This document shows, piece by piece, positions 13,944 through 24,662 of a stretch of 39,559 nucleotides of DNA. Each line of letters opens with the position of its first letter. The stretch's first letter is position 1. Below the pieces are notes generated by a model. The model made no database searches. It was not told where the DNA came from and saw only the letters and a list, made by a program, of their open reading frames with translations. The stretch comes from a virus: positions 1-39,559 of the IMG/VR virus record IMGVR_UViG_3300049043_000078; one strand, given 5' to 3'. The position numbers and the translations under genes are program-made.

Positions 13944-14617
13944 ATGAAACTTCAACAACGGTATAAAGCTATAACACCCATGCAAAATACTGAATATGAT
14001 GACATAGATGATACAGACTCATTTACGTTCACACCGCAAACACCCTTATCCCGTGCAGGAATAATGAGTAAATCTGCTTCTAATAAACTTGCGTTTCAAG
14101 ACAGTGAGTTTTTATCGGAGTTAGGAATGCCTTTGCCTGATATAACCCAAATGGAGAAAAATGAGGCATTAGACATATTTTTAAGTCAGCAGTCGTCCCC
14201 TTTAATCCCAACAACACCAGGTGCAGCACGTGCACTAGATAAGCTGCTCAAAAAGTTTGACTACACCCTTGCAAATTCTGCAAACAAAATGCGTCAGTAT
14301 GTGATGTTTAAATTGTTTGAGTTATCAGAAAATGAAGATCCTAAGATTGTGCTTAAAGCAATAGAAATGCTAGGTAGAGTGTCTGAGGTAGGCTTATTTA
14401 CAACACGTATAGAGGTAGCAACCTCTGATAAATCAACAAAAGAATTAGAGAAGGAATTAAGTTCGTTGATGAGTTCTTACTCGATTGGTGCTAAGTTCAC
14501 CTCTACTCGTGATGCAGAGTACAAAGAATTTCAGATGAGGAATTGAAAGGAGAGGTAGACGAAGAGGACGAGGAATATGAAGAAGAGGACGTAGACGACG
14601 ATGCAATCGACGAATAG
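13944..14617 (+). CDS. terS: Probable terminase small subunit
   Basis: About 224 residues after one shift near 14535. The first ~100 residues are acidic and probably disordered; the core (GAARALDKLLKKFDYTLANS, RQYVMFKLFELSENEDPKIV, EMLGRVSEVGLFTTR, STKELEKELSSLM) matches what I know of phage small terminases; the C-terminal tail is a run of Glu/Asp (EVDEEDEEYEEEDVDDDAID). The protein would bind the packaging site and feed DNA to the large subunit. Position immediately before the large terminase, overlapping it by 17 nt, supports this. The start codon lacks a Shine-Dalgarno site. Confidence 0.65.
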
Positions 14618-16109
14618 TCGGACAATAAACCTTGCACACGTACCGCCTTCAGAAAGAGAAAGGCTGTCTAAGTTAATTGAAGAACTTAAAAAACGCAAAA
14701 ATCGTGACGACACAAAAAGACTTTCTGTATTTTGTGCAGACAGTATGGCCTGATTTTATATATGGTAGACACCATGCGCGTATTGCTAAAGAGTTTGAGC
14801 GTGTTGCAAATGGAGAATGCAAACGGCTTATTATTAATTTAGGGCCTCGCCATACTAAATCTGAGTTTGGGTCTTATTTATTGCCTGCTTGGTTTTTCAG
14901 GGCGATACCCCCATAAAAAAGTTATCCAAACAGCGCATACGGCTGATTTAGCGGTGGGGTTTGGTCGTAAGGTGCGAAACCTTGTAGACTCTGAGGTGTA
15001 TAAATCCGTTTTTCCAGATGTGGGACTGCGGCGGATTCTAAAGCAGCAGGACGATGGAACACCAGTGCAGGGGGCGATTATTTTGCGATTGGGGTAGGGG
15101 GTGCGGTTACCAGGTAAAGGTGCAGATTTACTTATTATTGATGACCCACACAGTGAACAAGAAGCGGCTATGCTGCAAGTAATCCCGAAGTTTATGATAA
15201 GGTTTATGAGTGGTACACCTCTGGGCCTCGTCAGCGGTTGCAACCTGGCGGCTCAATTATCATCATTCAAACTCGATGGTCAAAGCGAGACTTAACAGGA
15301 CAAGTATTAGAAGCAGATGCACAGAGAGGTGCAGAAGATTGGCGCGTAGTTGAGTTCCCTGCCATATTACCCCTCAGGTAAACCTTTATGGCCTGAGTTT
15401 TGGAGTTTAGAAGAGCTAGAAGCAACACGCGAAGCCATTGATGTGTCTAAGTGGCAAGCGCAATACCAACAAAATCCTACGTCTGAAGAAGGTGCAATTG
15501 TCAAACGCGAGTGGTGGCAACGTTGGAAAGCTAAAAGTCCTCCCCAAACAGATATTTATATTAATGACATGGGATACGGCTTTTGAAAAACATACCCGTG
15601 CAGACTATAGTGCGTGTACAGTGTGGGGGATTTTTTATAAAGACGATGAAAATGGTCGTCCACAAGCAAATATTATCCTGTTAGATGCCAAACGGGGGCG
15701 ATATGAATTCCCTGAACTTAAGAGAATCGTGTTAGATGAGTGCAACTATTGGCAACCTGATAGTATAATCATTGAAAAGAAAGCATCAGGAGCGCCGCTT
15801 ATATACGAATTGCGATAAATGGGGGTGCCCGTATCGGAATTTACCCCTACTAGAGGTAATGACAAAATATCTCGATTGAATGCAGTGGCGGATATTTTCA
15901 ATTCAGGTCGTGTTTGGGCGCCAAATGCCTTGTTTGCAGATGATGTTATTGAGGAAGTGGCTGCATTTCCAGCAGGTCAACATGATGATTACGTGGATAC
16001 TGTCTCTATGGCGATGTCTAGGTTTAGCAAAGGCGGGTTTGTGACCACTGCGTTAGATGAACCTGAACCCGAGATAGAGTTTAAGCGTAAACGTAGTATG
16101 TACTATTAA
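14601..16109 (+). CDS. terL: Terminase large subunit (packaging ATPase and nuclease)
   Basis: About 503 residues; at least six shifts. The ATPase domain shows INLGPRHTKSEFGS (Walker A variant, about residues 79-92), LLIIDDPHSEQEA (Walker B) and IIIQTRWS (coupling motif). The RNase H-like nuclease domain shows WDTAFEKHTRADYSA, DSIIIEKKASG and GQHDDYVDTVSMA with the acidic residues expected. It packages DNA into the procapsid and cuts it. Start MQSTNSRTINLAHVPPSERE lies within the small terminase end. The C-terminus (PEIEFKRKRSMYY) is basic, typical of portal binding. Confidence 0.93.
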
Positions 16110-16123
16110 CTGAGGATACATAA

Positions 16124-18855
16124 ATGGGTATAGATAAGGCCTTAAATAGAGCGCCAGTAGGTATAGAAGCATTGCTAAACGACACACTTCCTGATATTGA
16201 GGTAGATATTGAAGGGATTGATGATACAGACGGGCTCAGGGAAAATGCTTCGATGGACTAGAAGTAGATTTTGGCTCACACAGTGAGCATGATGACAATT
16301 TTGACGACAATCTTGCAGAATATTTAACGGATGGTGAGTTTCGTCGTTAGCATCTGACTTATTAGCGGAATATGAGGACGATATTGCTTCACGTAAGGAT
16401 TCGATGACAACTTTATGTGGACGGTTTAGACTTATTCAGGGATGAAAATTGAGGAGCGCTCGGACCTTGGGACGGGGCTTGTCGGGGTAAATCACCCACT
16501 GTTAAGTGAAGCATTGGTCAAATTCCAAGCAGAAACCATGATGGCGACATTCCCCTCCTGTGGGCCTGTCAAAACACAGATAATTGGTAAAGAAACCCCC
16601 GATACTAAAGCAGCGTCACAACGTGTGCAAGACGATATGAATTATCAGCTGTTGGATGTGATGACAGAATATCGTCCTGAGCGTGAACGGATGCTGTGGG
16701 GGCTTGGGCTAAGTGGGAATGCGTTTAAGAAGGTGTATTTTGACCCTCGTTTAGGGCGGCAAGTGTCTTTGTTTGTTCCAGCAGAAGATATGGTGGTGCC
16801 GTATGGAGCGTCTAATTTAGAAACCGCAGAACGTGTTACTCATGTAATGCGTAAAACAGAAAACGACATTAGACGTTTGCAGGTAGCGGGGTTTTATCGC
16901 GATATTGACTTAGGTGAACCCAACAACTATTTTGATGATGTTGAGAAAAAAATAGCAGAAAAAATGGGGTTTAGGGCATCTTCAGAGCGACCGCTATCGT
17001 GTACTTGAGATGCACGTAAGATTTAGATTTGCCTGGGTTTGAACATACCGAAGATGGGGAGCCTACAGGAATTGCCCTACCGTATGTAGTGACTATTGAG
17101 AAAGGAAGTCAGGTAGTATTGTCTATTCGTCGTAATTGGGAACCCGATGATAAGGACTACAACAAAAGGCAGCATTTTGTGCATTATGGATACGTACCAG
17201 GCTTTGGGTTTTATTGCTTTGGACTTATTCATTTAATAGGGGCGTTTGCTAAATCTAGCACTTCACTTATCCGTCAATTAGTCTGACGCGGGCACATTGT
17301 CTAATTTACCTGGTGGGTTTAAGTCCAGAGGATTGCGCGTTAAAGGAGATGACACACCCATTGCACCTGGTGAGTTTAGAGATGTAGACGTGCCAAGTGG
17401 TACGATACGCGATAACTTATTACCCCTTCCTTATAAAGAGCCTAGCCAGACATTAATGGCGTTGCTTAATCAGATCGTTGAAGAGGGTAGACGGTTTGCC
17501 AATGCCGCAGATTTACAAGTATCTGATATGAGTGGTCAGGCACCTGTTGGCACAACATTAGCGATATTAGAGCGTACACTTAAGATAATTACCGCTGTAC
17601 AAGCACGCATTCACTACTCAATGAAACAAGAGTTAGGATTGCTCAAACGCATTATTGCAGCGTATGCCCCTGATAAGTACAGTTATGACCCTGAAGAAGG
17701 CAGTCGCAAAGCACGCAAGTCAGACTATGAAACAACAGATGTTATTCCTGTTAGTGATCCGAATGCGTCTACAATGGCACAGAAAATTGTGCAGTATCAA
17801 GCGGTGTTGCAGTTAGCACAAGGTGCTCCTCAACTCTATAACTTACCTGTTTTACACCGTCAAATGCTTGACGCGTTAGGGATTAAAGACGCTCAGAAAT
17901 TGGTACCGCTTGAAGAAGATAAAGTACCCGTAGACCCTGTGACAGAAAACCAGAGTATTTTAAAAGTTAAACCTGTCAAAGCGTTTTTAAACCAAGACCA
18001 TGATGCTCATATTGCTGTTCATCAGTCACTTCTAAAAGACCCTACTATTTTGCAGGATGTTGCAGGGTTCTCCACTACTTCCTCAGATACAAGGGGCGAT
18101 GGCGGCGCATATCGCAGATCACATGGGGTATAAGTACCGCAAAGATATTGAGAAACGAATTAGGGTTTAATATGCCGCCACAACAAGACAGCAGCGGTGA
18201 AGATATTAAACAAGACCCTGAAGTAGAGGCAAGACTTTCACCTGTCCTTGCACAAGCAGCGCAACAACTCCTCCAACAACACACTGCACAAGCAGCGCAG
18301 CAGCAAGCACAACAGCAAGCGCAAGACCCCCTCATTCAAATGCAGATGCAAGAGTTGCAGATTAAACAAGCAGAGCAACAACGCAAAGCTAAAAAAGATG
18401 CAGATGATGCAGCCCTTAAAATGCAAGAGTTACAGATTGAGCGTGAGAAAATTGCAGCACAGTCACTAACAGCAGATAAACAACGCGAGTTAGAAGTGTT
18501 GAAAAACGCAGCGCAACTGGGAGTTAAACAACGTGCAGATGACAATAAGTTAGCTATAGAAGATAAGAAAGTTAAGGTTCAGACGTTGAAATCTGCGGCG
18601 GAGATGACGGCTACTAAAGAAAAGCATAGACAAGAGTTAGCAGTAAGCACTTTGAAAGATGCGGCTCAGATGACGGCTAAACAAGATGAGTTTTCTAAAC
18701 AAAAGATGCATGAAGCTTATCAAGAGATGTTGAACAGACAGCATAATACGGCTGCTAAAATGGTGGATACATCTCATGAAGCTATACAAAATATGTTTGA
18801 TAGAGACCACCAAGCTCAACAGCAACAGCGTCAAAGTGACAGCGGAGAAGAATAA
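16124..18855 (+). CDS. Portal protein with very long Gln/Ala-rich helical tail
   Basis: About 910 residues; shifts near 16245, 16345, 16430, 16985, 17245, 18065 and 18165. Core blocks include KIEERSDLGTGLVGVNHPLL, MNYQLLDVMTEYRPERERML, FVPAEDMVVPYGASNLETAE, NLPGGFKSRGLRVKGDD and VSDMSGQAPVGTTLAILERT, matching podovirus portals that form the dodecameric DNA channel at one capsid vertex. From about 18195 the last ~220 residues are a Gln/Ala/Lys-rich coiled coil, which could form a P22-like barrel reaching into the capsid (inference). GAGG precedes the ATG; its stop overlaps the next ATG. Confidence 0.9.
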
Positions 18856-19094
18856 TGGATTCACTAGATGTAATCATTAAACATATAGACGATAAAGTCC
18901 ATTCCCTTAAAGAAGCAATCGCCTCTGATAGAGCCACAACGTTTGAAGAATATAAGAAACTGTGTGGGGAAATACGAGGTTTGCGAATAGCCAAAGAATA
19001 CATCTTCGAGGTTAAGTCAAGATTCAGAGCACGAAGAATAACGACTGCTGGAAAGACAGCATTATTTTTAATCCTACAAAAAGGAACATTATGA
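18855..19094 (+). CDS. Small helical protein next to portal
   Basis: Starts MDSLDVIIKHIDDKVHSLKE, then CGEIRGLRIAKEYIFEV. I associate this pattern with small phage proteins encoded between portal and scaffold. As read it ends at 19094 overlapping the next ATG; if one base is missing near 19022 it would end SEHEE at 19041, which fits the family's length better. About 62-79 residues, mostly helical, role unknown. Confidence 0.6.
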   Translation: MDSLDVIIKHIDDKVHSLKEAIASDRATTFEEYKKLCGEIRGLRIAKEYIFEVKSRFRARRITTAGKTALFLILQKGTL

Positions 19095-19437
19095 GTGACG
19101 AGAAAGCAACACAACTCCGAAACCATCAGGATACCACATCTTATGCGCTATCCCCGAAATGGAAAAAGAGTATGAAAGTGGTATTGCCAAAGCCGATATT
19201 ACAATCAAAAATGAAGAAACCTTAACGACTGTTTTATTCGTCGTTGCAATGGGGCCTGACTGTTACAAAGACACTAACAGATTCCCATCAGGTGCTTGGT
19301 GTAAAGAGGAAGATTTTATCCTTATCAGACCTAATTCAGGTTCAAGATTGGTTATTCACGGTAAAGAGTTTAGATTGATAAACGATGATACTGTTGAAGC
19401 TGTTGTCGATGACCCACGTGGTATAGCTAGAAAATAG
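19091..19437 (+). CDS. GroES-like co-chaperonin fold protein
   Basis: About 115 residues. After one shift near 19130 the protein reads PSGYHILCAIPEMEKEYESG, then LFVVAMGPDCYKDTNRFPSG, DFILIRPNSGSRLVIHGKEF and RLINDDTVEAVVDDPRGI. This is the Cpn10-like beta-barrel family found in many podoviruses, with the mobile-loop region at EKEYESGIAKAD. It would help fold the capsid protein, working with host GroEL, since no GroEL is encoded. AAAAGGAACATT precedes the ATG. It lies between portal and scaffold genes. Confidence 0.8.
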
Positions 19438-19446
19438 GACAAAACT

Positions 19447-20387
19447 ATGGACAAATTTGAATCCCCGATGAAGTAGATATGACTGAACCGCTTGATAACT
19501 TTAATGTTGAAGTGGAAGTAGAAGATGATACGCCCGAAGAAGATCGCAATCGGCAGCCAATGCCTAAACATATTGTTGATGAACTCGAAGAAGATGAGTT
19601 AGATGCGTATGACGAGAAAGCACAACAACGACTAAAGCAGTTGCGTAAAGTATGGCATGATGAACGCCGTGAGAAAGAAGCTGCACAACGAGAACACAAA
19701 GAAGCCATTGCATTAGCCCAACGGTTACTACAAGAGAACCAGCGCGTTAATAATGTTATCTATAATGGTGAACGTGAATATGTGTCTACCATCCAAGAAT
19801 TAGCAAAACGTGAAGTAGAGCAAGCCAAAAAGCAATACAAAGAAGCGTTTGAATCAGGCGACTCAGAAGCATTAGTAGATGCTCAAGAACAGCTAAATCT
19901 TGCTAATCTAAAAATGGTAAGAGCACATAATGTGCAAACAGGTGCTTTACAAACGCCTGAAAATGAGGTAAAACAAGTACAGGAAAGATTGAATCGTCCT
20001 GTGCAGGTAGAACAAGCAATACCTACACCTGATAGAAAAGCGTTAGCATGGCAAGATGAGAAACAGTTGGTTTGGTCAAGACGAAGAGATGACAGCCGCT
20101 GCATTAGGTCTTCATGCAAAGTTAGTAAAGAGAGGGTGTGGATCGAACCTCTGATGAATACTACGACACATTGGACAAAACAATGAGGAGAAGGTTCAGG
20201 TGACTATTTCGGAGAAGAGCAAAAATCGAAAGGTAAGCCATCTTCTATAGTGGCACCTGCATCGAGAAGTACCTCACCAACCAAAATTAGGCTTACTCAT
20301 ACTCAAGTTACGTTAGCAAAAAAACTAGGCTTGACCCCTGAGCAATATGCGAAAGCAGCATTTACAATTGGAGACCCGAAATGGTAG
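19447..20387 (+). CDS. Probable scaffolding protein
   Basis: About 312 residues with four or five shifts. The start MDKFE is followed by SPDEVDMTEPLDNFNVEVEV, an acidic disordered N-terminus, then long charged helices (KAQQRLKQLRKVWHDERREK, LAKREVEQAKKQYKEAFESG), and ends KKLGLTPEQYAKAAFTIGDP. Composition and position between portal and capsid genes fit a scaffold that guides procapsid assembly and then leaves. No protease gene is seen. Confidence 0.75.
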
Positions 20388-20830
20388 ATAGAACCCCACG
20401 CGCAGTTGAAACAAGAACCTTAACAGAACGCCCTAAACAATGGATGCAGCCAGAACTGCTCCCTGAACCCGATAGACAACCTGGGTATTCTTCTAGATGG
20501 ATACGTGTTGCAACACTCAATGTAGCCGATCCTAGAAACCTCTCTACCAAATTAAGAGAAGGTTGGGAACCCGTCAAATTAGAAGAACAGCCTCAGTTTA
20601 GATTATTAGCTGACCCCAACAGCCGCTATAAAGATAACGTTGAGGTGGGTGGGTTGTTATTATGCAAGACACCAAATGAATTTGTTGAGCAACGGAAATG
20701 CAAAATTTGCAAGAGAGGCATTGGCTCAAACAGAATCAGTAAACAACAATTTAATGCGTCAAAGTGATGCAGCGGATGCCTATCTTTAAAGAGGGTAAAT
20801 CGTCAACGAGCCTTTGGCCGACCAACTTAA
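20381..20830 (+). CDS. Virion-associated protein, unknown
   Basis: An ATG at 20381 overlapping the scaffold stop opens MVDRTPRAVETRTLTERPKQ. Repaired shifts near 20693 and 20770 lead through REALAQTESVNNNLMRQSDA to an end MPIFKEGKSST...FGRPT. About 150 residues with many Arg/Pro. Its place before the head-protein genes suggests a head or packaging role. Confidence 0.55.
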
Positions 20831-20847
20831 TATTTTTGGAGTTTAAA

Positions 20848-21680
20848 ATGGCTTATCCTACTGTTTCAGGCCCTTATGGGTTTAAGCCTGTGAATTTGAT
20901 TGGTGGTCAGGTATTTGCGGGTTCAACTCGGTAATATCCCTATCCAGTATGGTTATGCAACCAACATTTTCAACGGCGACTTTGTAACAATCACTAAAGG
21001 TTTTATTACACGCGCAGCAGTAACCACTGCTACGACAACTAAACAAGTAGTTGGTATTTTCTTGGGTTGTAGCTACTACAGACCCTGTTACTAAACAAAA
21101 ACGCTTTTCGCAATACTGGCCAGCAAGTACGTTGGCAGGTGACGCAGTAGCGGTTGTATGCGACGACCCAGATACGGTCTTTAAAGCGGCTGTTGTTACA
21201 ACACAAGGCGGTACAGCGATTGGTTCTGCTAACTTAGCTGTTGTTGGGTTGAACTTATCTGCTTCTGATTTAGCGGGTAACATTAACACAGGTGACTCAT
21301 ACAATGCTGTATTAGCGCCTACCACAACACCTTCAACAGGTGTTCCTATTCGTATTATTGACGTTGTAGATGAAACGGCATTTGCTATTAAGGTGTGGGT
21401 TCATCTTCTATCTACTGACTACGTTAACCAGTGGTCTATCAGCCGCTATCCCTACAGGAACAGACGTTGCATACATTGCTGCTAACGGTCAATTGATCGA
21501 AACAGGCTCGTATGTAAATGGTGCCGTATCCGCAGGGGCAACATCAGTAACATTAAACGCAGCTATTGACGTACCAGGTAGTGTGACCGCTATTCCAGCA
21601 GGTTCTACTATTGTTTTCACACAATACCCAGAAGTTTTAGTAAAAATTAACTTCGGTATTCACACATATACGGAGCATAA
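20848..21680 (+). CDS. Head structural protein (decoration-like)
   Basis: About 278 residues, four shifts. Start MAYPTVSGPYGFKPVNLIGG; then IQYGYATNIFNGDFVTITKG, KQKRFSQYWPASTLAGDAVA and, near the end, NAAIDVPGSVTAIPAGSTIV. The composition is beta-rich and Thr/Ala/Gly-rich, like a capsid-surface protein. I know similar proteins just before the capsid gene in podoviruses. Start has GGAG upstream. The stop at 21680 lies three bases before the capsid ATG. Confidence 0.65.
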
Positions 21681-21683
21681 GAC

Positions 21684-22596
21684 ATGGCCATTTCTCGCTC
21701 ACAGCTCTTAAAAGAGTTATTACCAGGCTTGAACGCTTTGTTTGGTTTAGAATATGCTCGTTATGGTGAAGAGCATAAAGAACTTTATGAAGTAGAATCA
21801 TCAGAACGTTCGTTTGAAGAAGAAACCAAATTATCAGGTTTCTCAGCAGCACCTGTTAAAAACGAAGGTTCAGCAATCTCATACGACGCAGCACAAGAAG
21901 CATGGACTGCACGCTATAACCACGAAACTATCGCTTTAGGCTTCAGCTTAACTGAAGAAGCAATTGAAGATAACTTGTATGATTCATTATCTGCTCGTTA
22001 TACAAAAGCGTTAGCACGTGCGATGGCGTACACCAAACAAGTTAAAGGTGCGTCTATCTTAAACAACGGCTTTAATGCAGCTTATACAGGTGGTGATGGT
22101 GTAGCGTTATTTTCAACTGCACATCCATTAGTATCAGGCGGCACAAACAGCAATACCCATCAACAGCAGCAGACTTAAACAAAACTCTTTAGAAGGCGTT
22201 ATTCAAATTGCTGCTTGGACAGATGAACGTGGTCTTTTGATTGCAGCGAAACGAAAAAAATTGGTTATCCCACCTGCATTACAATTCGTTGCAACACGTT
22301 TACTTGAAACTGAACAACGTGTCGGTACAAGGAACCGATAACGACATCAACGCGTTAAAAAACAACGGCTCTATCCGAGAAGGTTATGCAGTAAATCACT
22401 TTTTGACGGATACAAACGCATGGTTTTTAACAACAGATGTACCTAACGGTTTGAAACATTTTGTTCGTTCACCTTTAAGTAATTCAATGGAAGGTGATTT
22501 TGATACAGGTAACGTGCGTTATAAAAGCCGTGAACGTTATTCGTTTGGCTGGAGTGATCCATTAGTGGTATCTTTGGCTCACCTGGGGCTAGTTAA
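21684..22596 (+). CDS. Major capsid protein
   Basis: About 304 residues. The first 150 read cleanly: MAISRSQLLKELLPGLNALF, then YEVESSERSFEEETKLSGFS, QEAWTARYNHETIALGFSLT and FSTAHPLVSGGTNSNT. After shifts near 22160, 22250 and 22325 come LNHFLTD-like text and TDVPNGLKHFVRSPL, MEGDFDTGNVRYKSRERYSF and an end GIFGSPGAS. This matches Mu-gpT-like/HK97-fold capsid proteins of podoviruses. It is followed by a terminator, as expected for a highly expressed gene. Confidence 0.85.
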
Positions 22597-22608
22597 ATTA
22601 AGCTCTTT

Positions 22609-22636
22609 GAAGACCCGCTTCGGCGGGCTTTCTTTT
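22609..22636 (+). terminator. Intrinsic terminator after the capsid gene
   Basis: CCCGC-TTCG-GCGGG, a stable UUCG tetraloop hairpin, followed by CTTTCTTTT. It lies about 15 bases after the capsid stop. The stretch 22640-22778 shows no gene. Confidence 0.85.
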
Positions 22637-22778
22637 ATCTACACATCCAATAAAACACTTTCGTAAATAATAACTTAGTGGGAAAATCAGAGCCTACTTA
22701 GGGGTATTTTTTATTTGCGTAGATTGCCCTAGCAAGCTCACACAAGACTACGCATCTTAGTGTATATTGGAGATTATC

Positions 22779-23252
22779 ATGGGTTTAGCTTCTCACTTCA
22801 GGCCATGGCGGCTCGGCACTGTGCCTAATACAACAGGTACAGTTTCAGGTACAATTAATAACATGGGCGCTACAACAGTCGCTCAAAACGCCTCTGTTGT
22901 GTATTCAGCAGCAGCGTCATCAACCGCATTCGTATTACCCGCAGGGTCACTTATTACGGTATACAGTTCATTACTACAACAGCATTTTCTTCAGCGGCAA
23001 CTATTACATTATCTATAGGCGCAACCGCTATTTCAACAGCATCAACAATTACAAACGCAGGTAATAATGCAGTTGCTGGTGCAGCAACAACAGGAGCAGC
23101 AGCATTACTAGGCTAATGTTGGCTCAACAGATGCTATTGTTACCTATACAGTAAGCGGTACTGCATTAACAGCAGGTGCAGGTGTGTTAGTTGTTCAGTA
23201 TATGGTTCGTTTATCTGACGGTACTTACAACCCAACATCTTATACTGCATAA
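22779..23252 (+). CDS. Small beta-rich virion protein
   Basis: About 157 residues. Start MGLASHFRPWRLGTVPNTTG, continuing as alternating Ala/Thr/Ser/Val strands (ATTVAQNASVVYSAAASSTA, TLSIGATAISTASTITNAGN) and ending VQYMVRLSDGTYNPTSYTA. Two shifts near 22965 and 23115. The repetitive beta composition fits a capsid decoration or spike. TTGGAG precedes the start. Confidence 0.55.
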
Positions 23253-23255
23253 GTA

Positions 23256-23280
23256 GAGGGGGAAACCCCTCTCTTTTATT
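23256..23280 (+). terminator. Intrinsic terminator-like hairpin
   Basis: AGAGGGG-GAAA-CCCCTCT followed by CTTTTATT, starting three bases after the preceding stop. Confidence 0.75.
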
Positions 23281-23295
23281 ACTGGAGACCATATA

Positions 23296-23593
23296 ATGGC
23301 AATGCAATTTGATGTTAAAAGTACCAGACGAACAACGGCTGGCAGCATCTATGGAGATAGAACGCGGGTAAAAGGCATTTATGTTCTCCTGCAATTAGTA
23401 CAGCAGCAACATTAGAATTAAGAGATGGCGGTGCAACAGGTCATATTCTATGTCAAATAGATGTTCCATCAGTCGCTGCACCTGTCCCTTACTATATTTA
23501 TGTTCCTGGCGAAGGTATGTTACACCAAACAAATGTGTATCTTACGTTTAGTGTAGGCAGTGTAACGGCGTAACGGTTTTCTACGGGGGGTGA
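23296..23593 (+). CDS. Small beta-rich virion protein
   Basis: About 98 residues with shifts near 23373 and 23575. Start MAMQFDVKSTRRTTAGSIYG; then GATGHILCQIDVPSVAAPVP and YVPGEGMLHQTNVYLTFSVG, ending VFYGG. I know this pattern as a small protein near podovirus head genes; role is probably structural. Confidence 0.55.
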
Positions 23594-23619
23594 TTTACTG
23601 GCAGACCACGATCCTTTAA

Positions 23620-23785
23620 ATGTCAGTGGACACATCGAAGGTATTAACCCTAGATGAACTTTCTGAACTTAAAAAACTAGCTGCAATGTCTGAAAATGGC
23701 AAAAGGTATAATTGCTATGATCATCGGTGCAATTGCTCTCTTAGGTATTGATAAAGTAATTGACTTAGTTCAAAGGGAGCATATG
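23620..23785 (+). CDS. Small membrane protein, possible holin-like
   Basis: Starts MSVDTSKVLTLDELSELKKL; a shift near 23695 leads to MAKGIIAMIIGAIALLGIDK, one hydrophobic helix, then VIDLVQREH. About 55 residues. The end is uncertain because the next start lies in the same frame. A membrane role is all that can be said; a different holin-like gene sits nearer the lysozyme. Confidence 0.45.
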
Positions 23786-24073
23786 ACAACAAAACCTCAA
23801 AGAAATCACTAAGTTATCAGTTGGACGAGGTAAAAAATTACCTGTTTCTGAAGGAGCAGGATTAACAGCAAAAGGACGTGCTAAATACAATGCAGCAACA
23901 GGGTCAAATTTAAAAGCCCCTGCACCTAATCCTAAGTTTAAAAAAGATGCAGCAAGACGTAAAATCGTTTTTGTGCCAGGATGTCAGGGATGCCAGGCCC
24001 TATGAAAGATGAAAACGGTAAACCAACACGTAAAGCAGCCTCATTAAAAAGATGGAATTGCAATGCCGTCTAA
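23783..24073 (+). CDS. Conserved basic protein (DUF6321-like)
   Basis: Start MTTKPQ after AAGGGAG; after a shift near 23803 the protein reads KKLPVSEGAGLTAKGRAKYN, AATGSNLKAPAPNPKFKKDA, ARRK, SFCARMSGMPGPMKDENGK and ends KRWNC. About 96 residues, strongly basic, with one conserved Cys. I recognise this as a widespread phage family of unknown function in late operons. It probably binds DNA or the virion interior (inference). Confidence 0.7.
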
Positions 24074-24568
24074 ATCTAAAGCCCAACACAACTTAATGGC
24101 AATGGTGGCACATGACCCCAAAGCCGCTAAACGGTTAAAAATACCTCAATCGGTAGGAGAAGAATACATGAAAGCGGATAAAAAATCTTGCTATGCTAAA
24201 GGCGGCAAAGCAGATATAAAGAAATTGTTCAAAGGTAAAGATACTAAATCCGAAAACTTGAGAAGAAGCTAAAGCCATTAAATCAGGTAAGATTACACCT
24301 AAGCAATATGCAGAAGGTGAAGAGATGGAAAAAGGCATGAAGAAAGGCGGTAAATGTATGGCTAAGGCGGCGAAGCGCGTATGGAACCTGGACAATGGAA
24401 AAATTACTAAAGGGAATCGCAAATTTGGTGAACACGCTGATCAAAAAGGTCACACTAAAGGTAAAACTTAGGCGATAGTGGAGAACAAAAGAAATGGCGT
24501 GAACTAGGAAGGCGATGCGCGTGGTGATGGTTTGCTTAAAAGGTAAAACAAAAACCAAAATTGTATAG
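24063..24568 (+). CDS. Lys/Gly-rich basic virion-associated protein
   Basis: Start MPSKSKAQHNLMAMVAHDPK, matching a common phage opening; later GGKADIKKLFKGKDTKSE, KAIKSGKITPKQYAEGEEME and GNRKFGEHADQKGHTKGK. Four or more shifts. About 168 residues with many KGG motifs and high charge, likely disordered. Overlaps the DUF6321-like gene by 11 nt. Confidence 0.55.
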
Positions 24569-24577
24569 GTGACTATT

Positions 24578-24654
24578 ATGAGAAAAATAAAAAACGTTTA
24601 CGCGCTATAAACCAAAGGAATGCCCCTAAACAATCTCCTTGGCGTAGAGGCTAG
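24578..24654 (+). CDS. 26-residue basic peptide
   Basis: An ATG at 24578 with a shift in an A run near 24590 gives KKRLRAINQRNAPKQSPWRR followed by G. The next gene's AGGAGG site overlaps its stop. Very basic; role unknown. Support is position and composition only. Confidence 0.4.
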
Positions 24655-24662
24655 GAGGCAAT

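Noticed and set aside
14457-14713. Minus-strand frames opposite the small/large terminase junction
   Set aside because: Arg/Leu/Phe-rich antisense shadows of the Glu/Asp tail of the small terminase.
18075-18545. Cys/Ala-rich minus-strand frames opposite the portal tail
   Set aside because: Antisense of Gln/Ala codons; no start sites.
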